From Bacteroidales bacterium (GTDB lineage: Bacteria; Bacteroidota; Bacteroidia; Bacteroidales; UBA932), in the NCBI GenBank assembly GCA_024681565.1, contig JAILAO010000091.1:1-13767 (forward strand): 13,767 nucleotides of DNA, in the 5' to 3' direction. The translations under genes were made by a program, and so were the position numbers. The stretch's first letter is position 1; every line of letters begins with the position of its first letter. Of the stretch, positions 1-4,557 are shown in pieces. The notes beneath the pieces are model-generated. The model did not search any database. It worked only from the letters and a program-made list of their open reading frames with translations, and had not been told where the DNA came from.

Positions 1-84
1 ACCAGTGCAGTTGCGGAGACGGTCTGCCTGTCAGGCCGGTCTTTGTCCGCTGACCAGGTTGACGGATTATTGAAAACATTTGAA
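1..84. other. Left edge; possible 3' end of an upstream gene, frame unresolved
   Basis: No complete gene is present. Reading the + strand, frame 3 stops at TGA 51-53, frame 2 at TGA 71-73, and frame 1 stays open to TGA 142-144. A terminator-like hairpin follows at 85-111, so an upstream + strand gene probably ends here in frame 2 or 3. However, the frame-1 peptide (it includes LSADQVDGLLKTFE) looks the most protein-like. The sequence alone does not settle which frame, if any, is coding. Confidence 0.3.
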
Positions 85-124
85 CCGCCGGGGCCATCCA
101 GGACCCGGCGGAATTGTTATTTTT
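85..124 (+). terminator. Probable intrinsic terminator of the upstream unit
   Basis: An 8-bp GC-only stem, CCGCCGGG (85-92) against CCCGGCGG (104-111), encloses an 11-base loop and is followed by an AT-rich, T-heavy stretch (AATTGTTATTTTT). This is the layout of a factor-independent terminator. The T-run is interrupted and also contains the -7 element of the next promoter, so terminator and promoter would be packed end to end. Confidence 0.5.
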
Positions 125-125
125 G
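118..125 (+). promoter_or_regulatory. Bacteroidota-type -7 promoter element (TATTTTTG)
   Basis: TATTTTTG matches the TAnnTTTG -7 consensus used by the primary sigma factor of Bacteroidota. I see no convincing TTTG -33 partner about 20 bases upstream, where the terminator-like hairpin lies. Transcription would begin near base 130, giving a leader of roughly 15 bases before the ATG at 146. That leader contains AAGGAA (135-140), a plausible ribosome binding site. Confidence 0.5.
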
Positions 126-145
126 TTTCGAAAAAAGGAAATGAT

Positions 146-1027
146 ATGAAAGCATTCTATCTCCCGCTGCTTGCATCCCTCGCTTTGGGGTGGGTCGCCT
201 CCGCCCAAAACGTACAAACCCTGGACGACTCCCGATACAGCCTTTCATCCGGCGGCGTCACGATGACCGTCGATGCCGCACGGGGCGGCAAGATCCTCTC
301 CTTCCGCCTGCAGGACAAAGAAGTACTGTCGCAAACCCGTTTCCCGAACTCCTTCGGAAGCACATTCTGGACCAGCCCGCAGGCAGAATGGGACTGGCCG
401 CCGGTGGCGGAATACGACAGCAAACCCTACGAAGCCTCCGTCCAGGACGGGCGCCTGGTGCTGACCGGACAGAAATCCGAACGTTTCGGATACCGCATCC
501 GCAAAGAATTCAGCACGGACCCCCAGGACGGCGCTTTCGTCATCAAATACACGATCGTCAACGAATCCGGGGAAACCCGGCGGGTCGCCCCCTGGGAAAT
601 TTCCCGCGTGCCCAACGGCGGTCTCCTGTTCTTCGATGCCCAGGAAGTCACCGGAGCCAACGGGATGACCTCCCTCCCCTTTGAATACAAATACAAAGGC
701 GCCTGGTACACCGTAGACGAAGCCCGGGAGAACCGGAAGGTCAACGCGGACGGCAGAGGCTGGCTCGGCTTTGCGGACAACGGTCTGCTCTTCATTAAAA
801 AATTCCAGGACCTGGATGCTACCCAGCCTGCACCTGCGGAAGCAGAGATCCAGATTTATGTCAACACCGGGAAGACCTTTGTCGAAGTCGAAGAGCAGGG
901 CCCCTATACCACCCTGGAACCCGGTTCTGAGCTCGATTGGACCGTCCGCTGGTATCTCCTGCCATACGACGGTACGGCAACACCTTCCAAAGCACTGTTC
1001 AAAAAAGCCCGCCGCGTTGTCAGATAG
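146..1027 (+). CDS. Exported galactose-mutarotase-like protein (DUF4380 type)
   Basis: This is a 293-residue secreted protein. Residues 1-20 form a signal peptide with a likely cut after VASA, leaving Gln at the new N-terminus. The remainder looks like a beta-sandwich of the galactose mutarotase-like fold as found in DUF4380 proteins. The visible signatures are GGKILSF (48-54), FGSTFWTSPQAEWDWPP (70-86), APWEISRV (148-155), EEQGPYTTLEPG (249-260) and a closing WTVRWYLLP. In related families this fold binds or epimerises sugars, and many members stand alone in carbohydrate-using Bacteroidota; no catalytic activity can be assigned here. I chose ATG 146 because it gives a proper signal peptide and lies 5 bases after AAGGAA. 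An in-frame TTG at 80 would add 22 residues read through the terminator and promoter. The gene appears to be its own transcription unit, unrelated to the operon downstream. Confidence 0.75.
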   Translation: MKAFYLPLLASLALGWVASAQNVQTLDDSRYSLSSGGVTMTVDAARGGKILSFRLQDKEVLSQTRFPNSFGSTFWTSPQAEWDWPPVAEYDSKPYEASVQDGRLVLTGQKSERFGYRIRKEFSTDPQDGAFVIKYTIVNESGETRRVAPWEISRVPNGGLLFFDAQEVTGANGMTSLPFEYKYKGAWYTVDEARENRKVNADGRGWLGFADNGLLFIKKFQDLDATQPAPAEAEIQIYVNTGKTFVEVEEQGPYTTLEPGSELDWTVRWYLLPYDGTATPSKALFKKARRVVR

Positions 1028-1030
1028 CAT

Positions 1031-1062
1031 TTTGCAAAAAAAATGTAAAAACATTATTTTTG
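1031..1062 (+). promoter_or_regulatory. Bacteroidota promoter (TTTG -33, TATTTTTG -7) of the reductase gene
   Basis: TTTG at 1031-1034 and TATTTTTG (TAnnTTTG) at 1055-1062 are 20 bases apart, very close to the ideal Bacteroidota promoter. Transcription should start within a few bases of 1067, which is also the first base of the ATG of the next gene. The message is therefore probably leaderless or nearly so. Both promoter elements sit at the ends of an inverted repeat (1034-1063). Confidence 0.7.
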
Positions 1063-1063
1063 C
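1034..1063. repeat. AT-rich inverted repeat, possible terminator and/or operator
   Basis: The left arm GCAAAAAAAATGT (1034-1046) and right arm ACATTATTTTTGC (1051-1063) pair over 13 positions with one A-A mismatch around an AAAA loop. The A-tract, stem, T-tract form would suit a terminator for the DUF4380 gene, which ends at 1027. The repeat also spans nearly the whole promoter of the next gene, so it could instead be a regulator's operator. Its AT richness stands out against the GC-rich surroundings. Confidence 0.5.
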
Positions 1064-1066
1064 ATT

Positions 1067-2074
1067 ATGAGATCAGCAATTTACGGAGCCGGATCCCTCG
1101 GGACCATTCTGGGTGCGTTCATTACAAAAAACGGCGGGCAGATCGAGCTCGTCAACCATAACAAAGCCCATATCGCCGCCCTGCAGGAGCATGGGGCGCG
1201 CATTACGGGAACGGTGGATTTCATCCAACCCGTCACCGCCTATACACCGGAAGAGATGTCCGGTACCTATGATATCATCTTCCTGATGACCAAACAGCTG
1301 CAGAACGCTGAAACCGTTGCTTTCCTCAAAGACTTCCTCGCAGAGGACGGTGTCATCGTGACCCTGCAGAACGGTTTGCCGGAACTGCAGATCGCAGAAA
1401 TCGTCGGAGAGGACCATGTGCTGGGCTGCACCGTAGCCTGGGGAGCGACGATGCAGGGCCCCGGCGTGTGCGAACTGACCAGCGAACCGGACAGTCTGAC
1501 TTTCTCGCTCGGCTCTTTTGCAGAAAAACCGCATCCGCACCTGCTTGAAGTCAAGCAGCTGCTGACGCTGATGGGCCCCGTGGACCTGGAGCCCAATTTC
1601 ATCGGAACCCGGTGGAGCAAACTCCTGATCAACGCATCTTTCTCCGCAATGAGCGCCGTATTGGGATGCACTTTCGGCGAAGCCGCAGGAAACAAAAGGT
1701 CGCGCAAAATCGTCCAGGCCCTGATCAAAGAATGCATCGACGTCTGCGCCAAAGGCGGTATCCGGATCGAGCCCGTACAGGGCAAGGACATCGTAAAACT
1801 GCTGGACTATAAGGGCCCCGTCAAGAAGGCCATCTCCAACCTGGTCATTCCCCTGGCGATCCGCAAGCATGCCCTGCTCAAAGCCAGCATGCTCCAGGAC
1901 CTTGAAAAAGGCAAAAAAACCGAAGTGGACGCCATCAACGGAGCCGTCTGTGCCTATGGCCGCAAGGTGGACTGCCCGACCCCCTGCAACGATATCGTGG
2001 TAGAGCTGATCCACAAAATCGAAACGGGCCAGTTACATCCCTGTTTTGAAAATCTGGAGTTTTTCACATTTTGA
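1067..2074 (+). CDS. panE: 2-dehydropantoate 2-reductase family protein (ketopantoate reductase)
   Basis: This is a cytoplasmic NADPH-dependent reductase of the PanE/ApbA family, 335 residues long. The classical enzyme reduces ketopantoate to pantoate on the way to pantothenate and coenzyme A. The N-terminal Rossmann domain opens with GAGSLG (7-12) and carries MTK (74-76) and LQNG (100-103, the conserved Asn). The C-terminal helical domain has the catalytic Lys in RWSKLLIN (K185) and the substrate-binding region KASMLQDLEKGKKTEVDAI, with Ser274 and Glu286 corresponding to Ser244 and Glu256 of the E. coli enzyme. It is about 30 residues longer than E. coli PanE (303). Rossmann residues begin right after the ATG at 1067, so a later start is ruled out. 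It has its own promoter and terminator. Paralogues acting on other 2-keto acids exist in this family, so the exact substrate is less certain than the fold. Confidence 0.9.
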   Translation: MRSAIYGAGSLGTILGAFITKNGGQIELVNHNKAHIAALQEHGARITGTVDFIQPVTAYTPEEMSGTYDIIFLMTKQLQNAETVAFLKDFLAEDGVIVTLQNGLPELQIAEIVGEDHVLGCTVAWGATMQGPGVCELTSEPDSLTFSLGSFAEKPHPHLLEVKQLLTLMGPVDLEPNFIGTRWSKLLINASFSAMSAVLGCTFGEAAGNKRSRKIVQALIKECIDVCAKGGIRIEPVQGKDIVKLLDYKGPVKKAISNLVIPLAIRKHALLKASMLQDLEKGKKTEVDAINGAVCAYGRKVDCPTPCNDIVVELIHKIETGQLHPCFENLEFFTF

Positions 2075-2100
2075 CAGTCGTTTTAGACGTTATGACAGTC
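2072..2100 (+). repeat. Direct repeat TGACAGTC, two copies
   Basis: TGACAGTC occurs at 2072-2079 and again at 2093-2100, with a 21-base period (about two helical turns). The first copy includes the TGA stop of the reductase gene and the second adjoins the terminator hairpin. This could be a weak operator ahead of the large operon or simply chance; no other copy was noticed in the window. Confidence 0.3.
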
Positions 2101-2103
2101 CAT

Positions 2104-2128
2104 CCCGCCGTTATACGGCGGGTTTTTT
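2104..2128 (+). terminator. Intrinsic terminator after the reductase gene
   Basis: A perfect 7-bp stem, CCCGCCG (2104-2110) with CGGCGGG (2116-2122), encloses the loop TTATA and is followed directly by six T residues (2123-2128). It lies 30 bases after the stop codon of the reductase gene and 30 bases before the next ATG, so it marks the left boundary of the large operon. Confidence 0.85.
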
Positions 2129-2130
2129 AG

Positions 2131-2137
2131 TATCTTG
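2131..2137 (+). promoter_or_regulatory. Candidate -7 element of the large operon (TATCTTG)
   Basis: TATCTTG resembles the TAnnTTTG element but is one T short, and no TTTG -33 partner is visible, because the upstream region is the terminator. It is the best match in the 29 bases between terminator and ATG 2158. If used, the leader would be about 12-15 bases. The operon needs a promoter here unless it depends on terminator read-through. Confidence 0.3.
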
Positions 2138-2157
2138 ACACGACTAATCACACGCGT

Positions 2158-2958
2158 ATGAAATACTGTCCAAATTGTGGAGCACAGCTCTCCGATGACG
2201 CCCGTTTCTGCGGCAATTGCGGAACTTCCCTCGAACCTGTACAGCCTGTCGGGAATCCCCCGCAGCAACCCGCCGCCCAGCCGGCCCCGAACTATGCCCA
2301 ACCAGCCCCGGGTTATTCCCAGCCGGCCAACCCCGCACCTGCCGGCCCGGCACCGGACTACGCCTCCCAGGCGGACGGCACCGTCCGACTCTGCCAGGAC
2401 GGCAAATACCGCTGGGTGTACGAGCTCAGGATGTTCAAGAATCCTACCCTTCTCATCACGCTCTTCAAGGTTTTCGGCGCCGTCATCGCGGGAATCTGGC
2501 TTTTTGTCCTCATCGTGAGCGGATTCTCCGACTTCGGCGAAATCACGAAGGTGTTTTTCTTTGTCTTGCTCGGATTCATTGTCCTGATCCTGCTGAGCTA
2601 TTCCATCCTGGCGCTGATGTATGGCGGCAAATATTGTGTCCTCTTCGAGATGGATGATGCAGGCATCAACCACATCCAGCTGCCCAGACAATTCAAGAAA
2701 GCCCAGGTCGCCGGGTGGATCGGTATGCTGGCCGGCGTTCTCGCAGGCAACCCGACCGCCATCGGTGCAGGCGTCCTCGCCGCCAGCCGCAACAGCCTGT
2801 ATTCCAGCTTCGGCAAAGTCAAGAGCATCAAGGCCAGCCCGGACCGGAACGTAATCAAGGTCAACGGCACGCTCAAGAAAAACCAGGTCTATGTCGATGA
2901 CGAAGGCTTCAACTTCGTGCTCGACTTCATCCGTTCCCACTGCCCCAAGGCACAATAA
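2158..2958 (+). CDS. Zinc-ribbon, Pro-rich linker, two-TM protein with PH-like C-terminal domain
   Basis: This 266-residue protein of unknown function is the first gene of the operon. Residues 1-25 form a zinc ribbon with CPNCG and CGNCG knuckles (Cys4, 7, 18, 21). Residues 27-72 are a Pro/Ala/Gln-rich linker. VRLCQDGKYRW (76-86) leads into two membrane segments (about 97-121 and 132-154). The C-terminal part (155-266) opens with YGGKY and is beta-rich. It contains a glycine-zipper-like hydrophobic stretch (186-209) and ends in IKVNGTLKKNQVYV plus a final helix. The two-TM-then-beta layout recalls bacterial PH-like (YcxB-type) domains; this is inference. With two TM segments, ribbon and C-terminal domain would both face the cytoplasm. 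The protein from 3280 is a clear paralogue of everything after the linker. It is followed by a 32-base AT-rich gap. Confidence 0.85.
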   Translation: MKYCPNCGAQLSDDARFCGNCGTSLEPVQPVGNPPQQPAAQPAPNYAQPAPGYSQPANPAPAGPAPDYASQADGTVRLCQDGKYRWVYELRMFKNPTLLITLFKVFGAVIAGIWLFVLIVSGFSDFGEITKVFFFVLLGFIVLILLSYSILALMYGGKYCVLFEMDDAGINHIQLPRQFKKAQVAGWIGMLAGVLAGNPTAIGAGVLAASRNSLYSSFGKVKSIKASPDRNVIKVNGTLKKNQVYVDDEGFNFVLDFIRSHCPKAQ

Positions 2959-2990
2959 CCTGTAAAACAGAAAGTTAAAAAGCAACGCTT

Positions 2991-3278
2991 ATGAAATACT
3001 GTCCCAACTGCGGGGCCCAGCTCCCCGACAATGCCAATTTCTGTTCCGTCTGCGGCGCCCGCTTCGGCGCTCCCCAGCCGAACTACCAGCAACCCCAGTA
3101 CCAGCAGCCCCAGTATCAGCAGCCGCAATACCAGCAGCCGCAGCAGCCCCAGAAGATGTCCTACTGGGACAAGGTCAAGGCCGCCCAGAAGAAGCAGAAG
3201 ATCAAGTGGTGGATGTGGGCCCTGATTGGCGTTGGCACCTATCTCCTGATTCAGCTCAACCCCTTAGGACTGTCCTAG
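2991..3278 (+). CDS. Small zinc-ribbon protein with QYQQP linker and C-terminal membrane anchor
   Basis: This is a 95-residue protein. Residues 1-25 are a zinc ribbon almost identical to that of the preceding gene (MKYCPNCGAQL, then FCSVCG; Cys4, 7, 18, 21). Residues 33-53 are a pentapeptide-repeat linker of QYQQP units. SYWDKVKAAQKKQKIK (57-72) is a basic amphipathic helix, followed by one membrane segment rich in Trp (about 73-89). Lysines just before the membrane segment put the ribbon in the cytoplasm, making this a tail-anchored protein. It ends one base before the next gene, so translation is probably coupled. Ribbon and linker here plus the membrane domain next door reproduce, as two polypeptides, the single protein encoded at 2158-2958. 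Its function is unknown; a docking or adaptor role is a guess. Confidence 0.85.
   Translation: MKYCPNCGAQLPDNANFCSVCGARFGAPQPNYQQPQYQQPQYQQPQYQQPQQPQKMSYWDKVKAAQKKQKIKWWMWALIGVGTYLLIQLNPLGLS
3087..3149 (+). repeat. Tandem 15-bp repeat encoding QYQQP units
   Basis: About four imperfect 15-base units of the form CAGTACCAGCAGCCC encode the pentapeptide QYQQP in the linker of the small zinc-ribbon protein. Copies differ only at a few third positions (tac/tat, ccc/ccg, cag/caa). This fits duplication by slippage with little time to diverge. Confidence 0.85.
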
Positions 3279-3279
3279 C

Positions 3280-3948
3280 ATGGAACCCATCCTCGCCCAA
3301 TCCGGCGATCTGGAGAGCGTCAACTATGACGGCCCGCGCGTCCGTCTCTGCCAGGACGGGAAATACCGCTGGACCTACGAGTTCAAAATGCTGAAGAATC
3401 CTGCCATCATCCTGGTGGTATATAAGATTTTCGGCATCTTGCTAAGCATTCCTTTCCTGATCAACGTGATCAGCCTAGCCTCCCGGGGGACGCTCCAGTC
3501 CGAATGGAACGACCGCTTGTGGAGCGGCAGCAACCCCAAGGTCTGGCTGGTCGTGATGGCCGTCTTCGCCGTCCTCATCCTGATTTCCTACCTGATCGTC
3601 GCCTGGATGTACGGCGGCAAGTACATCGTGCACTTCACCCTGGACGAGCAGTGCGTCATCCACGATCAGGAACCCGCCCAGGTCCAGCGGGCGCGGAAAC
3701 TCGGCCTGCTGACCGTCCTCGTGGGCATCCTCGCCAAGCGGCCCTCCACGGTAGGCGCCGGCATGCTCGCCGCCTCCCACACCACCTCCACCTCCGTTTT
3801 TGCCAATGTCCGGCGGATCAAGCCCCGCCGGTACATTGAGCTCATCAAGGTCAACCAACGGCTCGACCGCAACCAGGTCTATGTCCCGAAAGAGGACTAC
3901 GACTTCGTCCTCAACTACATCCGAACACACTGTCCCAAAGCCAAATAA
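3280..3948 (+). CDS. Two-TM protein with PH-like domain, ribbonless paralogue of the first operon gene
   Basis: This 222-residue membrane protein aligns with residues 76-266 of the protein from 2158 but lacks a zinc ribbon. Shared anchors are VRLCQDGKYRW (21-31), a KNP just before the first membrane segment, YGGKY (111-115), the hydrophobic GAGMLAAS (159-166, versus GAGVLAAS), IKVN...NQVYV (189-202) and a nearly identical C-terminus ending HCPKA. Membrane segments are about 42-66 and 88-109, separated by a longer loop (67-87) than in its paralogue. The start at ATG 3280 lies one base after the upstream stop, with AGGA about 12 bases before it. It probably partners the small zinc-ribbon protein encoded immediately upstream. 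Its function is unknown; the PH-like assignment is inferred from layout. Confidence 0.85.
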   Translation: MEPILAQSGDLESVNYDGPRVRLCQDGKYRWTYEFKMLKNPAIILVVYKIFGILLSIPFLINVISLASRGTLQSEWNDRLWSGSNPKVWLVVMAVFAVLILISYLIVAWMYGGKYIVHFTLDEQCVIHDQEPAQVQRARKLGLLTVLVGILAKRPSTVGAGMLAASHTTSTSVFANVRRIKPRRYIELIKVNQRLDRNQVYVPKEDYDFVLNYIRTHCPKAK

Positions 3949-3957
3949 CTCACAGAT

Positions 3958-4530
3958 ATGGCATTCTGCACCCATTGCGGCGCCCCCCTGGCTGACGGCG
4001 CCCGATTCTGCACCAGCTGCGGCACGCCGACCGCCGCGCCCACCGCACCCCGGGCTTCCGGTCCCGCCCCGTCCCAACCGGACCAACCCCAGCCGGTCCA
4101 GCCCCAGCCGGTCCAACCCCAGCCGGTCCAGCCCTTCCACGCCACCACCACGCCGCAGGGCGGCATCGTCATCGATGCCCCGGAAGGCGCGACCGTGACG
4201 ATCTCCGACACCCCGGCGCAGGAGACCTCCGTACAGGCCCCCACCGAAAAGGGCGAATTCGTGGTGGCCAGCTGGAGCGCCCCCAAACCGGCGCAGCCGC
4301 AAAACGCGCAACCCGCTTACCCGCAACAGCCTCAGTACCAGCAGCCCCAGCCGCAATACCAGCAGCCACAGTACCAGCAGCCGCAATACCAGCAGCCACA
4401 GCCGCAATACCCACAGCAGCCGGCCGCCCAAGAGACGTCCACGCCCCCCAAGAAGAAGCGGTCCCTGCTCGGATGGATCGTCGTGATCCTCGTCGGCATC
4501 GCCATCCTGGCCATGACCATGGGCTGGTAG
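3958..4530 (+). CDS. Zinc-ribbon, tail-anchored protein with Pro/Gln linkers and a PEGA-like strand pair
   Basis: This 190-residue protein of unknown function has five parts. First is a zinc ribbon (1-22; CTHCG and CTSCG, Cys4, 7, 18, 21). Next is a Pro-rich linker with three PQPVQ units (44-58). Then comes a short beta segment GGIVIDAPEGATVTISDTP (68-86) that resembles a PEGA motif. A second long linker (120-160) is built from QYQQP and QPQYQ units. The basic cluster KKKR (165-168) precedes a single membrane segment (about 170-187). The positive cluster places everything before the membrane segment in the cytoplasm. It follows the previous gene by 9 bases and precedes the first giant gene by 27. 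Sharing of the same ribbon by three neighbours suggests a common partner. Confidence 0.85.
   Translation: MAFCTHCGAPLADGARFCTSCGTPTAAPTAPRASGPAPSQPDQPQPVQPQPVQPQPVQPFHATTTPQGGIVIDAPEGATVTISDTPAQETSVQAPTEKGEFVVASWSAPKPAQPQNAQPAYPQQPQYQQPQPQYQQPQYQQPQYQQPQPQYPQQPAAQETSTPPKKKRSLLGWIVVILVGIAILAMTMGW
4087..4131 (+). repeat. Tandem 15-bp repeat encoding PQPVQ, three copies
   Basis: Three consecutive 15-base units, CCCCAGCCGGTCCAG, CCCCAGCCGGTCCAA and CCCCAGCCGGTCCAG, encode PQPVQ. They differ at one base in total, which indicates recent tandem duplication within the linker of the zinc-ribbon protein. Confidence 0.9.
4321..4413 (+). repeat. QYQQP/QPQYQ low-complexity repeat tract
   Basis: This is a run of CAG/CAA, CCG/CCA and TAC codons encoding interleaved QYQQP and QPQYQ units. 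It uses the same pentapeptide as the linker at 3087-3149, so the two genes either share ancestry in the linker or have converged on the same spacer. Confidence 0.8.
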
Positions 4531-4557
4531 CAACCGTATTCCGATAAGAGAACAACC

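Noticed and set aside
80..145. TTG start at 80 for the DUF4380 gene, adding 22 residues
   Set aside because: It would translate through the hairpin and the -7 promoter element and bury the signal peptide. ATG 146 has a ribosome binding site and a clean signal peptide.
2135..2162. TTGACA (2135-2140) followed 16 bases later by TATGAA, resembling a sigma-70 promoter
   Set aside because: Transcription would start inside the first operon gene, and this phylum does not use the TTGACA/TATAAT consensus as its main promoter.
3087..4413. Clustered short repeats that might suggest a CRISPR array or non-coding satellite
   Set aside because: The repeats are in frame, 15 bases long, without unique spacers, and encode Gln/Pro/Tyr pentapeptides in protein linkers.
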